From positions 80,857-144,856 of the forward strand of contig JAQGMR010000008.1 of assembly GCA_028292265.1 (NCBI GenBank): DNA of 64,000 bases, written 5' to 3'. This DNA comes from Herminiimonas sp. GTDB taxonomy: Bacteria; Pseudomonadota; Gammaproteobacteria; Burkholderiales; Burkholderiaceae_D. Numbering within the stretch: the first letter of the stretch is position 1; each line of letters begins with the position of its first letter. Of this stretch, positions 54,878-64,000 are shown in pieces. The position numbers and the translations under genes were made by a program. The notes beneath the pieces are model-generated. The model worked only from the letters and a program-made list of their open reading frames with translations. It was not told the DNA's origin and did no database searches.

Positions 54878-56482
54878 TCAGATGTGCGGCGAGGGCAACG
54901 GCACCGTATCCCAAAAGTCACATTGCGCCTTGGGCGGCCCGGTCATGTCCTGCGTCACCGCGCCGATTTCCAGGTACGCATCTCCCGACGTCCCGGCCGG
55001 CGGCCAGAGCGGCGCGTCGGGCCAGTTCGGATTGCCGGTCGACGCCATGTTGCTCCAGTACCCAAGCATCAGGCGCTGTATTTCGCGGTCGGTTGTGGTT
55101 GGCTGATAGGTTCCTTGCCAATTGAACAGGAAGGGGTGCTCCACCGTGTGAACGGCACCGAGCGCCTTTTGAACCGGATCGTTTTCAAGGGCATGGGCGA
55201 AAAGGTAGCGGTAGACCGGCGCCTTTTGCACACTCGCGAGCGTGCGCGCAACACGCCGCGATTCGCAGGTGAAAAGGGCGTCAGTCGTCAGTTGCACGAA
55301 GGCTGCGCGCGGCGTCGGGTAATCGGAAATTGGATAGTGCGCGACGACCCGCTCGCGCATGTTCTCCCCAAAAACCTTTGCCACTGCGGCGCCGAAGCTG
55401 GCGGCATCGGTCACAGGGCCCGCTGCATTAACGAACTGCATGGTCTCCCCTGCCGTTTCGCCGATGATTATCGGCATGGCGGGATACCGACGCTGCTTGA
55501 TACGCGTTATCGGCTGGTCAGGGAATACATGACCATCCATATTCGGACCGTACACGCGGGGAAACACGGTAAAGGTCCCCGGAATCGCACTCACCATGTC
55601 GGTCACGCTTTTGCCGCGCAGGCAAGCCGCGACGTCGGCTTGCGTATCGCATCCAACCTTGCTCGCTACCGCGCGCCCGGTGCCGTTCTCGGCGTCGGCC
55701 AGCGTCTGGATTTCACAACCGGCCGGCACGCTGCTTTGCATGGACGCGCCGTGGAACAGCCCGCGCGCCATCGGCGCGGTCATCAGGGCGCAGATGTTGC
55801 CGCCACCGGCCGATGTGCCAAACAGGAAGACACGTTCCGGGTCCCCGCCGAATGCGGCGATATTCCGGTGCACCCATTGCAGCATCGCGATCTGGTCGAG
55901 ACTGCCGTAATTGCCGGAGACTTTTTCAGCCTGCTCTGCGTCCAGCGCGGGATGCGCAAGAAAACCCAGAACGCCCAGTCGCAGGTTGTAGGTCACCACG
56001 ATGACATTCTTCGGCACCAGCGCCTGGCCGTTATAGACAACCTTTCCGAAACCTGGAGTACCGGCGCCGGAGTAGGCATGATTGCCACCGCCGGTAAGCC
56101 ACACCATCACCGGCAGTGGATGCGCGGGTTTCTGCAGCGGGCGCCACACATTCACGAACAGGCAATTCTCGTCCCCTTGAACGGTCGTGCCAACGATCTG
56201 CGGACAGTCCGCGCCATATGTGGCGCCACTTCGCACGCCCTGCCAGGCGACTGCTGGCGCCGGCGGGCGCCAGCGCAGTGCGCCGACCGGTGGCTGTGCG
56301 TAGGGAATGCCCTTGAAGCCAAGCGTCGGGCCGTCGATAGAGCCGCGTATCGCGCCGAGATCGGAGCAGACGACGTCTGCTTCATTACTGTCGCAGTTTG
56401 CGACCTGACTGGAAGACGCGGCGTCGGCGGCGCAGGCCAGCAGCAGGCTCGCTGCCGCGAGAATGAGGCGGATACCATGCAT
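54878..56482 (-). CDS. Secreted type-B carboxylesterase
   Basis: 534 residues with signal peptide MHGIRLILAAASLLLACAADA. Alpha/beta-hydrolase of the carboxylesterase/cholinesterase family: GSIDGPTLGFKGIPYAQPPVG and LRWRPPAPA near the N terminus, DENCLFVNVWRP, the oxyanion region NHAYSGAG, and nucleophile Ser in VFLFGTSAGGGNI. The catalytic His is probably in TVEHPFLF. Several Cys (NCDSNEADVVCSD, GADCP, ENCLF) suit disulphides in a periplasmic or secreted enzyme. Ester substrate unknown. It follows the homoserine-acetyltransferase-like gene on the same strand by 41 bases. Confidence 0.93.
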   Translation of the reverse strand: MHGIRLILAAASLLLACAADAASSSQVANCDSNEADVVCSDLGAIRGSIDGPTLGFKGIPYAQPPVGALRWRPPAPAVAWQGVRSGATYGADCPQIVGTTVQGDENCLFVNVWRPLQKPAHPLPVMVWLTGGGNHAYSGAGTPGFGKVVYNGQALVPKNVIVVTYNLRLGVLGFLAHPALDAEQAEKVSGNYGSLDQIAMLQWVHRNIAAFGGDPERVFLFGTSAGGGNICALMTAPMARGLFHGASMQSSVPAGCEIQTLADAENGTGRAVASKVGCDTQADVAACLRGKSVTDMVSAIPGTFTVFPRVYGPNMDGHVFPDQPITRIKQRRYPAMPIIIGETAGETMQFVNAAGPVTDAASFGAAVAKVFGENMRERVVAHYPISDYPTPRAAFVQLTTDALFTCESRRVARTLASVQKAPVYRYLFAHALENDPVQKALGAVHTVEHPFLFNWQGTYQPTTTDREIQRLMLGYWSNMASTGNPNWPDAPLWPPAGTSGDAYLEIGAVTQDMTGPPKAQCDFWDTVPLPSPHI

Positions 56483-56523
56483 GGTGAATCCTTTAGATTG
56501 ATAGCGATGAACTTGCTAAGACA

Positions 56524-57549
56524 TCATGCCTGGCCGGCCGGCGCTTCCAGCAGCGAGCGCAGCGCGGCTTCGATGAACGCGTCGTCGACCGGGTTATGTA
56601 CCGGCATACCGGCGCGATGTCCCCAGCTGGAGTCGATGATGCGCAATTCGGCATTGCGCATCCGGGCGACTTCGAGCCGGTTGTCTTCCACCTGAAAATA
56701 AAGGTCGGTAGCACTCGGCATGATCAGCGCGCGCGCACTGATGGCGCCAAGCGCTTTGCTCAGGTCGCCGCCATACAGGGCATTGGCGCTAATGTCGCCA
56801 TGCTGCCAGGTCCAGATATGCGACAGAAGGTTGTTGGCATCGCGGCGCAGGAAATTGCCTTCCCAGTTGGTGACCAGGTAATCCTCCAGAGAAGAGCAGC
56901 CGGTCTGGCGCCACAGTTCTTCCCGATAGAACGTCTGGGACATTGCCCAACTCGCGTAGACGCGTCCAAGGGCACGCAAGCCGCGCTCGGGAATGCCGGT
57001 AAAGTAACCGTCCTGAAAATGCGCATCCGCCATTAACGTCGCCTTCACGCCCTCGAGAAATACCCGGTTGTGCGGCGATGTTTTTGCCGCACCGCAGATC
57101 ACCGCAAGCCGCTCTACGCACTCCGGAAACAGCGCAGCCCAGTGGTAGGCCTGCATACCCCCCATCGACCACCCGCAAGCCAGCTTCAATCGCTCTATGC
57201 CGAAAGTTTCCTGCAGCATGCGGCGCTGTGTCTGGACGTTGTCCGCCACCGTGAACTGCGGCCATCGGCTGCCGCTCGCCGGTGCCACCGCATTGCTGGG
57301 CGACGACGACAAGCCATTGCCAAACAAATTGGGGATCACGATGAAATAGCGCGAGGGATCCAGCGTGCGATGGGTACCGACCAGCCATTCGATATCGGTG
57401 TGTTGCGCGCTGAATGGCGTCATCAGAAGAATAACGTTGGAACGATCGGCGTTGAGGCTGCCGTAGGTCTGGTACGCGAGCCTGGCACCGCGTACGGTGA
57501 GCCCGGATTGCAGCGTTACATTGCCCGCTTCGAAAAACTTGGTGTCCAT
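56524..57549 (-). CDS. Homoserine O-acetyltransferase-like alpha/beta hydrolase
   Basis: 341 residues. The nucleophile elbow is [20 protein letters not shown], Asp is in [16 protein letters not shown] and His in [11 protein letters not shown], a full Ser-Asp-His triad. [20 protein letters not shown] and the [20 protein letters not shown] segment resemble MetX-type proteins, but the MetX-specific lid is different and the gene sits between a Liv transporter and an esterase, so an acyltransferase or hydrolase for an imported compound is more likely than methionine synthesis. Start at ATG 57549 with AAGGAAGA before it. Confidence 0.88.
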   Translation of the reverse strand: MDTKFFEAGNVTLQSGLTVRGARLAYQTYGSLNADRSNVILLMTPFSAQHTDIEWLVGTHRTLDPSRYFIVIPNLFGNGLSSSPSNAVAPASGSRWPQFTVADNVQTQRRMLQETFGIERLKLACGWSMGGMQAYHWAALFPECVERLAVICGAAKTSPHNRVFLEGVKATLMADAHFQDGYFTGIPERGLRALGRVYASWAMSQTFYREELWRQTGCSSLEDYLVTNWEGNFLRRDANNLLSHIWTWQHGDISANALYGGDLSKALGAISARALIMPSATDLYFQVEDNRLEVARMRNAELRIIDSSWGHRAGMPVHNPVDDAFIEAALRSLLEAPAGQA

Positions 57550-57585
57550 CTTCTTCCTTTTTTATGAGCCAACCCGCGACAGCGC

Positions 57586-58293
57586 CTAGCCGCCGAGATA
57601 AGCCTGCTTCACCAGTTCATGATTTTCCAGACGCTCGGTCGTGTCAGCCAATATAACCCGCCCGTTCTCGAGCAAATACCCGCGGGTCGCGACCGACAAC
57701 GCCATCGCCGCGTTCTGCTCGACCAGCAGGATCGTCACGCCCAGCCGGTTAATGCTGACGATCTTGTCGAAGAGCTGCTCGACGATGATTGGCGCCAGCC
57801 CGAGCGAGGGTTCATCCAGCAGCAGCAGCTTTGGGCGCCCCATCAAGGCGCGGCCGACCGCAAGCATCTGCTGCTCCCCGCCCGACATTGACCAGGCCAG
57901 CTGGGTGCGCCGCTCCGCGAGTCGCGGGAAGAGGTCGTACACCCGCTCCATGTCGATCGAAATAGAGTCGCGCCCACGGCGCCAGGGCGTGGCGCCAATC
58001 TCCAGATTTTCCTGCACGGTGAGTCCGGAGAATACCCGGCGCCCTTCTGGCGAGTGGGCAATGCCTGCCCTTACAATATCTTCCGGCGCTCGCCCGTTGA
58101 TTTTCTTGCCCAGAAAAGTCATGCTGCCGCCCGAGAGCGGCAAGAGCCCCGAGATGGCATGCAGGCTGGTTGTCTTGCCGGCGCCGTTCGCGCCGATCAA
58201 GGTCACGATCTCACCCTCGTCAACCCGGAACGACACATCGTGCAATGCGGTGATGCTGCCGTAACGTACCTCGATGCCGTTTACTTCAAGCAT
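57586..58293 (-). CDS. livF: Branched-chain amino acid ABC transporter ATP-binding protein LivF
   Basis: 235 residues. Walker A IGANGAGKTTSLHAI, signature SWSMSGGEQQMLAVGRAL, Walker B LLLLDEPSLGLAPI, and H-loop region ILLVEQNAAMAL, all intact. The C-terminal ENHELVKQAYLGG is the LivF end. It forms the ATPase dimer with the LivG half of the fused neighbour and overlaps that gene by 8 bp. The liv gene order here is binding protein, livH, livM-livG, livF. Confidence 0.95.
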   Translation of the reverse strand: MLEVNGIEVRYGSITALHDVSFRVDEGEIVTLIGANGAGKTTSLHAISGLLPLSGGSMTFLGKKINGRAPEDIVRAGIAHSPEGRRVFSGLTVQENLEIGATPWRRGRDSISIDMERVYDLFPRLAERRTQLAWSMSGGEQQMLAVGRALMGRPKLLLLDEPSLGLAPIIVEQLFDKIVSINRLGVTILLVEQNAAMALSVATRGYLLENGRVILADTTERLENHELVKQAYLGG

Positions 58294-60178
58294 TGACGCT
58301 CTCCCGTACCCGGGACTTTCTCGGACGTCCGAGATAGGCCTCGATCACTTGCGGATCGATCTGGATTTGCTGCGGCGTGCCTTCCGCGATTTTCTTGCCG
58401 AAGTCGAATACGGTGATGCAATCGGATATCTCCATCACAAGCCGAACGTTGTGTTCTACGAAAATGACCGTGATGCCGCGATCGCGCAGCGCTGCAATGA
58501 TGGCGATCAGCCGCGACGCCTCCTGCGGATTCATGCCCGCAGCGGGCTCATCCAGGAGCAGCACTTTGGGGTCGGTCGCCAGAGCGCGGGCGATTTCCAG
58601 CAAGCGCTGCTGTGCATAGGCCAGGCTGCCGGCAGGCCGGTCGGCAAAATCGGCGATGCCGACGAACTCGAGTGCGTCGCGCGCGCTATCGCGCAACGCA
58701 CGCTCCTGCTGACGCTGGCGCGCCGAGCCGGCCAGAACCCCCGCCAGGCGCATTCCGGCATGGCAGGCGGCGCCAACCATCACGTTCTCCAGGACCGTCA
58801 GGCTGTTGTAGACGCGGATGTTCTGGAAGGTCCGCGACAGCCCGGCTTTGGCGATGGCATTTGGACGCCGCCCAATCAGCTCGACGCCGTCGAGCAGCAC
58901 CGAGCCTGCCTGCGCGGTGTAGGCCCCTGACAGCACGTTCAGGAACGTGGTTTTGCCCGAACCGTTCGGCCCGATCACGGCATGCACAGTGCCGCGGGCG
59001 ACGTGGAGACTGACGCCATCAAGCGCCACAAGGCCGCCGAAGCGTTGGGTTACGCCGTCGACAACGAGCACGTTCGTGGCAGCGGCGGCCTTGCCTGGCA
59101 CTGCGGATGCAGGCGCAGCCGCATGCGGACCTGCAGGTGCATGTGCAAATGCCGTTGCAGGCGTCGCTTCCGGAAGCGGCGTTGGCAGTGTGGTTCCCGC
59201 CCTGGCGTGCGGCGACGGCGCGGCGGACCGAGCGCCTCCGAGGCCGAACCTCCGCGACATACTGACCAGCCCATCCGGCAGGAAGCAGATCATCAGGATG
59301 ATGCCAATCCCGTACAGCACGAGATACCATTCCTTCAGGAAGCGCAACGCCTCTGGCAGCGCGGTAAGAACAATGGTGCCAACCACCGCGCCGACTGCCG
59401 AGCCGACCCCGCCGACCACCAGCATCACGAAAAACAGCACCGCCTGCGCATTCGAGAACAGGTCCGGACTGACGTAATTGACATAACCGACGTACAGGCC
59501 GCCGGCAATGCCGGCATAGGTTGACGACAGCACCAGCGCCAGCATTTTCATGCGCACGGTATCGATGCCCATCACTTCGGCTGCGATCTCCGAGTCACGC
59601 AAGGCAATCATGGCTCGACCCAGATGCGACGACCGGACCCGTAGCGACAGCCACATGGCCAGGGCGCACCAGACCAGCAGGAAGTAGTAGTGCTGCACGT
59701 TTCCGACCAGCAGATGCCCGGCAACCGATATGCCTGGCACATTGCGCAAGCCCGAGGTGCCGCCTGTAACCGGCTCCCAGTGCACCAGCACCAGTTGCAC
59801 GATTTCACCGAACGCAATCGTCGCCATCGCAAGATAATAGGCGCGCAGCCGAAGCGTCGGAATGCCAAGCAGCAGACTGCACAGTCCGGTAACGACGGCT
59901 GCAACCGGGAGCGCCGCCCAGAAGGACAATCCTTTCAATGTGAGGATGGCCGTCACATAGGCGCCGATGCCCCAGAACGCGGCTTGGGCAAAATTAATCT
60001 GGCCGCAATAACCGGTGATGAAGTTCAGCCCGACAACCACGATCAGGCTGATCAGGCCGAGATTGATCAGTTGCATAACATACTGCCCGGGTACCACGAG
60101 CGGCAGCATCAGCAAGCCCGCGGCACACAGCAGAACCAATGCTTTCAAGCGCGGCGACAACAGCGAGATTCCATTCAT
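58286..60178 (-). CDS. Fused LivM permease - LivG ATPase of a Liv-type ABC transporter
   Basis: 630 residues. Residues 1 to about 310 are a LivM permease with about nine helices (VGLNFITGYCGQINFAQAAFWGIGAY, then the EAA-like RDSEIAAEVMGIDTVRMK). A linker of about 70 residues rich in Ala, Pro and His (from about 315) leads to a LivG ATPase: Walker A IGPNGSGKTTFLNVL, signature SLAYAQQRLLEIARAL, Walker B VLLLDEPAAGMNPQE. In most genomes these are separate genes. The frame is open without a stop or start at the junction, so fusion is real rather than mis-joined. ATG overlaps the livH stop (TGATG). Confidence 0.93.
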   Translation of the reverse strand: MNGISLLSPRLKALVLLCAAGLLMLPLVVPGQYVMQLINLGLISLIVVVGLNFITGYCGQINFAQAAFWGIGAYVTAILTLKGLSFWAALPVAAVVTGLCSLLLGIPTLRLRAYYLAMATIAFGEIVQLVLVHWEPVTGGTSGLRNVPGISVAGHLLVGNVQHYYFLLVWCALAMWLSLRVRSSHLGRAMIALRDSEIAAEVMGIDTVRMKMLALVLSSTYAGIAGGLYVGYVNYVSPDLFSNAQAVLFFVMLVVGGVGSAVGAVVGTIVLTALPEALRFLKEWYLVLYGIGIILMICFLPDGLVSMSRRFGLGGARSAAPSPHARAGTTLPTPLPEATPATAFAHAPAGPHAAAPASAVPGKAAAATNVLVVDGVTQRFGGLVALDGVSLHVARGTVHAVIGPNGSGKTTFLNVLSGAYTAQAGSVLLDGVELIGRRPNAIAKAGLSRTFQNIRVYNSLTVLENVMVGAACHAGMRLAGVLAGSARQRQQERALRDSARDALEFVGIADFADRPAGSLAYAQQRLLEIARALATDPKVLLLDEPAAGMNPQEASRLIAIIAALRDRGITVIFVEHNVRLVMEISDCITVFDFGKKIAEGTPQQIQIDPQVIEAYLGRPRKSRVRESVNA

Positions 60179-61044
60179 CAGACGCGCTCACTCTGCTTTT
60201 CGCCAAACAGCCCTTGTGGCCGCAGGAACAGGAACCCCACCATCAGGAGGAAGGAGATGACGTCCCGGAAGTCCGATGATATGTAGCCGGCCGCAAGCGT
60301 CTCGACCACTCCTAGCAGCAGGCCGGCGATTACGGCGCCATAAAGATTGCCGAAGCCGCCAATGACACTGACGACAAAGGCCTTCAGACCCAGCGCACCG
60401 CCCATCGTCGGATCGGCCAGGAACAGCGGCGCCACCAGCAGGCCGGCGGCGCCAGCCAGCATCGCGCCAAGCATGAAGGCGACCGCCACCGTGTAGCGCA
60501 CCCGAATGCCCACCAGCCGCGCCATGTCCATGTCGAGCGAGGTGGCACGCACCATCCGGCCAAAGCGGGTACGGTTCATGAACCACCATTGCGCCAGCAG
60601 AAGCGTGGCGGTCGCGGCGAAAATGAACAGCACATGAAGGGAAACCACGACCGGCCCGAGGTGAACTTGGGCGGCACCGAACGGCGACGGCACCGATTGG
60701 GGCAGCGGCCCGAAAAAGATCAGAACCAGATTCTCCAGCACGATGCCGACCGCGATCGTAGTAAGGATGACCAGGTAGAACGGCTTGCCGCGCAACGGGT
60801 AGTAGGCCACCAGCATGAAGACCAGACCAACCACCGCCATGGCTGCAAAGCTGATCAGGTACGCCAGCCAGATCGGCAACGCGGCCTGCGTCATCGTCGT
60901 AAAGCCGAGGAATGCCCCCAGCATCAGCAACTGACCCTGGGCGAAGTTGACGATCCGCACCGCATTGAATATTTGCAGCAGACCAAGCGCGATGAGCGCG
61001 TAGATCGCGCCCATCGCCAGCCCGTTGATAATGAGTTGCACCAT
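60178..61044 (-). CDS. livH: Branched-chain amino acid ABC transporter permease LivH
   Basis: 288 residues from ATG 61042-61044 (MVQLIINGLAMGAIYALIALGLL). About eight membrane helices; the conserved NFAQGQLLMLGAFLGFT follows the first, the EAA loop is RATSLDMDMARLVGIRVRYT, and GGFGNLYGAVIAGLLLGVVETL lies near the end. It pairs with the LivM half of the fused protein to form the channel. The earlier in-frame start would add a non-family leader. Confidence 0.95.
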   Translation of the reverse strand: MVQLIINGLAMGAIYALIALGLLQIFNAVRIVNFAQGQLLMLGAFLGFTTMTQAALPIWLAYLISFAAMAVVGLVFMLVAYYPLRGKPFYLVILTTIAVGIVLENLVLIFFGPLPQSVPSPFGAAQVHLGPVVVSLHVLFIFAATATLLLAQWWFMNRTRFGRMVRATSLDMDMARLVGIRVRYTVAVAFMLGAMLAGAAGLLVAPLFLADPTMGGALGLKAFVVSVIGGFGNLYGAVIAGLLLGVVETLAAGYISSDFRDVISFLLMVGFLFLRPQGLFGEKQSERV

Positions 61045-61206
61045 TCTTGAATCAACCGTGGCATGCCACGGCCCCCATTCAGACAGACCGGTCGGATGTT
61101 TCTGGTATTGCCAATGGCAGGCAGCCTGCGGTACTTGCAGATCGGGCAAAGCATGCTGACCTGAGTGTCGGCGTGCTTCTCTTCAGCCCTGCAAGTCCCG
61201 CGTCGC

Positions 61207-62403
61207 CTAGAAGCCCGGCTCTTTCATCGTGCCGACCAGTTCAGTTACCTTGCCCTTGTTACGGTAGATTCCCATCGTGTGCGCCAGATCGCCATTCTTG
61301 TCGGCGCTATAGCTGATGAGCAGTCCCTTCCAATCCTTCATCGCATGCAGTTCGTCCCGAATGCGGACCGGGTCGCAGCCGACTTTTTCGATTACCGCCT
61401 TCAGCATGTACATGCCATCCCGATAGCCAAGGGCGAAGTTATCGGCCGGTATCTTGTTGTGGTCCATCACCCGCTTTGCGAATGCCAGCGCCGCCGCATC
61501 GCCCGTCACCTGCGGGAACATGCCGCCGATGCCCATGCCGCCATCAGCTTCTTCCGGCGTCAGGTTGGCCAAGGTCGTCAGGGCGACGGCACTGGAGTTG
61601 CCAATGACGGGCAAGGTCATGCCCAGCGCCCGGCGCTGCTTCATGACGAGCGCGACGTCGCCGGGCCTGCCCCACAACACCAGAACGTCGGCTTTGGCAT
61701 CCTTGATTTTTGTGAGTTGCGCGCTCATGTCCTTGTCGTTGAGGCCATAGCTTTCGACCGCGACGGTCTTGATTTTCAACTTGTCGAAGGTGGCAGCGAG
61801 GCCCTTGGATGCGCCGAGACCGTAGTCGTCGGATACAGTTAGGATCGCCGGGTGTTGCTTCTTCATTGTTTCGACCACGTAGCGCGGCACCGCATCGGCA
61901 AGCTGGCCATCATGAATATGGAAACGGATCAGCCAGGGATTGTTTTGCTGTGTCAGTTGCCCGTTGGTGCCGGCGATCAGCACCGGAATTGCAGCCTTCT
62001 TGATGGTGTCGTTCTGGGTAAAAATATGGGGGCTTATCATTGAAGAAAACAGCGCGACCGGCTTGTCTTCCAGCAGGCGGTTCATCGTATTCAGAGCGGT
62101 GGTTGAAAAGCCGGTGGCGTCCTCGATCGAGAGCTTGATCTTCCTGCCACCGATCCCGCCGGCAGCATTAATTTCATCAACAGCATCCGTCAGCCCGAGT
62201 TTTGCCTGCACCCCGAGCAGTGCCACGCCAGAAGTCAGCGGTGTGGTCAGCGCGATCGGTATCGGGCTGGGACAGCTTGCCGCGTTCTGGGCGGCGGCAT
62301 CGACGCTCGCGCTTGCAGCGAGGGCAACGGTGATGGCGGTGGCGAGGACTTGCCGACGCATTGGCCAATCCGTTTTCCGACTCGTTTTTACGTTTTGATT
62401 CAC
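61207..62403 (-). CDS. Liv-type ABC transporter substrate-binding protein
   Basis: 398 residues from a GTG at 62401-62403, 5 nt behind AGGAG; ATG 62361 (MRRQVLATAITVALAASASV) is the alternative and begins the signal peptide itself. The mature part is a type-I periplasmic-binding fold: PIPIALTTPLTSGVALLGVQAK, AAGGIGGRKIKLSIEDATG, NTMNRLLEDKPVALFS and VSDDYGLGASKGLAATFDK. It captures an amino acid or aromatic/amide compound for the LivH-LivMG-LivF transporter downstream, 162 bases away. The two downstream hydrolases suggest a substrate that is an ester or amide, but that is inference. Confidence 0.93.
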   Translation of the reverse strand: MNQNVKTSRKTDWPMRRQVLATAITVALAASASVDAAAQNAASCPSPIPIALTTPLTSGVALLGVQAKLGLTDAVDEINAAGGIGGRKIKLSIEDATGFSTTALNTMNRLLEDKPVALFSSMISPHIFTQNDTIKKAAIPVLIAGTNGQLTQQNNPWLIRFHIHDGQLADAVPRYVVETMKKQHPAILTVSDDYGLGASKGLAATFDKLKIKTVAVESYGLNDKDMSAQLTKIKDAKADVLVLWGRPGDVALVMKQRRALGMTLPVIGNSSAVALTTLANLTPEEADGGMGIGGMFPQVTGDAAALAFAKRVMDHNKIPADNFALGYRDGMYMLKAVIEKVGCDPVRIRDELHAMKDWKGLLISYSADKNGDLAHTMGIYRNKGKVTELVGTMKEPGF

Positions 62404-63666
62404 GCTGACTCCTGTTTTACGGTTGAAAGAAACCACTGAAACCACCTCCCTGGCTGCTCGTCCACGGAGCAGTCCAGAAATTCCCGTGCGCCCGCTGCAA
62501 GCCAGACTTTACTCTTGCAGCAGGCAGAGTAGACGTAATACTTGTCCGTCGCTCCGGCGCGAGGCCCTCGAACGGCAGCCAGGCTCCATGGCGGCGGCAG
62601 CTCGAGAATGCGCGGCAACACGCGACGCGTCTGCGCTTCGTGATCGCGTTGCGGTTCAGGATTCAGAATGTCGGTCCCGAAGAAGCGCAATAGCGTGGTT
62701 GCATTGGACTTGTGCGCATACGCCTGGCTGCGCTGCATCGAATGCAGGCGCATCGTCGCGGGGAACGCCACCAGCACTTCGGCGCATGCTCCTATACGGC
62801 GGTGACGGACCGCGCCTGATTGCCTCACCGGATGGCGGCCTTGCCAGATAACGCGGCAATCAGCGCTGCCTTCATGCTCTCTTGTTCCCTTTCGGTCGTG
62901 ACGCAGGACAGACTGGCAGCGAGCATTGCGGCGGCGCGCCTAAATAAAAGACGAGGTGCGCGATTCGAAGACATGGAGGAATTCTCATAGACGATTTCAT
63001 GTTGAATTCGCAAAAGCTGTGCCAGCGACTAATGAAGTAATAAGTTACTTATCAGTGCAAGCTAAGAGAAGGACTCGTCGCCTAGTGCTCTGTTTGGGGC
63101 ATGCGGGCCCTTTGCGGGCGAAGATGGTGCAGCCCCGGCCGATCAACCCCCGCGCTTTACAGAACAGGCATGGGGGCTTGCTGCGCTGCGGCTAACAAAC
63201 GATCCGACAGCGTGTCAAAGGACGGGAGGATGCGATGGTGGACTAATCTGCGAAGCAGTTGGGAAGGCGGATGATGGGAGAGTGAGTGTGAGTGGCGGCG
63301 TGAAGGAATACTGGCCGTGACGCCTGTCTGCTGGTACCTGCAAGCTGCTGCAAATCGCTTCCCGGCAGTGGCAATGGGAAGTTTGCCGAGCTGCGAACTT
63401 GAAGTCGGCGGAACGCAACGCGGAAGCGGGAAAAAACTTGAGAGCCGGGTGGTCGTGGGATGAAATGCCAACCACCGTTATGCCTGCTTCGCTTGCATCA
63501 CCGTCGAAACGGCATGCGTTCCAACGAACAGGCATGCGCGGCGTTCGGCCTCCTCCCATCCCACGGCCAACCGGCTCTCTGGAAGTACTCTACCGAAAGC
63601 CGGCCGCAGGAGTCTTGAGAGCCCTCAATCATGGCCCGTTGCGGGCATGACTACAACAAAATAAAG
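62404..63666. other. 1.26-kb gene-poor region upstream of the liv operon
   Basis: Only short opposing frames with no family character occur. A minus frame at 62825-63013 encodes a basic leader-like stretch followed by REQESMKAALIAALSGK and a stop; it might be a remnant of a regulator, but I cannot support a gene. The liv promoter should lie in the left part. GGCCCGTTGCGGGC near 63633-63646 is a small hairpin about 20 bases beyond the 3' end of rnpB and could help end that transcript. Confidence 0.4.
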
Positions 63667-64000
63667 TGAAGCAAGCCGATAGGCCGGATTTTGTTACGGC
63701 ATTCCGGATTGCTCCGGTCTGCTATGACAGTCATTCCTCTAGGCCGAAGATTACTCTTCGGCTCAAGCTTCCTACCCGCACGCTCCGCGAGCCGCCTCAA
63801 CGCGTGCCTATTTGGAATTGCTCCGGGTGGAGGTTACCGCGTTTCACCCTTTGTAACGATGCCCGGCTTGCGCCGTATTCGTCCCAAAGACTCGTCTCTG
63901 TGGCCCTGTTCCGCGCCTCACGGCGTACGGCCGTTAGCCGTCACCCTGCTCTATGGAGTCCGGACCTTCCTCCCGCCGTCGCTGTTGTTCAACCTGAGTT
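63667..64000 (-). ncRNA. rnpB: RNase P RNA, bacterial class A (3' part; 5' end beyond the window)
   Basis: Read on the minus strand the sequence contains GGGAGGAAGGTCCGGACTCC (CR-I), CAGGGTGACGGCTAACGGCC, GGGCCACAGAGACGAG, GGTGAAACGCGGTAACCTCC, CGGAGCAATTCCAAATAGGC, CGGGTAGGAAGCTTGAGCC, CTAGAGGAATGACTGTC and the 3' AACAAAATCCGGCCTATCGG (CR-V), in the right order for class A RNA. The 3' end is near GCTTGCTTCAC. The 5' strand of P1 lies outside the window. It processes tRNA 5' ends, which here includes the selC tRNA lying inside selB. CR-I and CR-V each differ from the usual GAGGAAAGTCC and ACAGAATCCGGCTTA. Confidence 0.96.

Noticed and set aside
54884..56695. 603-codon plus-strand frame opposite the carboxylesterase
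   Set aside because: Antisense shadow in GC-rich DNA, rich in Arg and His, while the minus strand has signal peptide, GTSAGG and full family length.
62400..62851. Opposing 142-codon frames upstream of the liv binding protein
   Set aside because: Neither has a ribosome site or a recognisable domain, and both are rich in Arg, Ala and Cys as expected from chance frames.

Overview
The window looks like a chromosomal segment of a Burkholderiales betaproteobacterium, most likely Oxalobacteraceae-like (Herbaspirillum, Noviherbaspirillum or Herminiimonas type). This rests on the full division/cell-wall (dcw) cluster in betaproteobacterial order, the pilD-coaE-zapD-yacG block, several Bug-type solute receptors, high GC and a class A RNase P RNA. 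The genus is an inference from gene order and protein style, not from a database search.

Region 1 (1-12.7 kb) is accessory. It holds the tail of a serine hydrolase, a fosmidomycin-resistance-type MFS pump, and a catabolic module (acyl-CoA dehydrogenase, class III CoA-transferase, Bug receptor) whose receptor gene is split by an intact 1,321-bp IS3-family element with a 3-bp target duplication. It continues with a cupin, a MerR-controlled DUF2938/flavodoxin pair, and an ArsR-SRPBCC-DHFR-like operon that ends in an unknown exported protein.

Region 2 (11.7-21.1 kb) is the most interesting part. A minus-strand operon encodes an unknown 378-aa protein, a UGSC-family selenoprotein, a class III CoA-transferase and a Bug receptor. 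The selenoprotein reads through an in-frame TGA at 14343-14345 that is followed by a good bacterial SECIS hairpin. A LysR regulator lies directly upstream. Divergent from it is the selenocysteine machinery: selA, selB and tRNA-Sec (selC). The selC gene lies wholly inside the 3' end of the selB reading frame, which has no stop before it. ATA-N9-TAT sites occur both in front of the selenoprotein operon and between lysR and selA, suggesting common control. I read this as a candidate selenium-dependent catabolic unit carried together with its own decoding system.

Region 3 (21-36.8 kb) is housekeeping: AI-2E-type permease, ModA-like binding protein, a response regulator with a degenerate GGDEF motif, prepilin peptidase, coaE, zapD, yacG, NUDIX hydrolase, DUF815 ATPase, argJ, secA, M23 peptidase, dciA-like gene, lpxC and a peroxiredoxin. 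Region 4 (37.1-54.2 kb) is the dcw cluster on the minus strand: mraZ, rsmH, ftsL, ftsI, murE, murF, mraY, murD, ftsW, murG, murC, ddlB, ftsQ, ftsA, ftsZ, mostly with 4-bp overlaps. Region 5 (54.9-62.4 kb) has a type-B carboxylesterase, a homoserine-acetyltransferase-like hydrolase and a Liv-type amino-acid ABC transporter in which permease LivM and ATPase LivG are fused. The last 1.6 kb is gene-poor and ends in the 3' part of rnpB, cut by the window edge.
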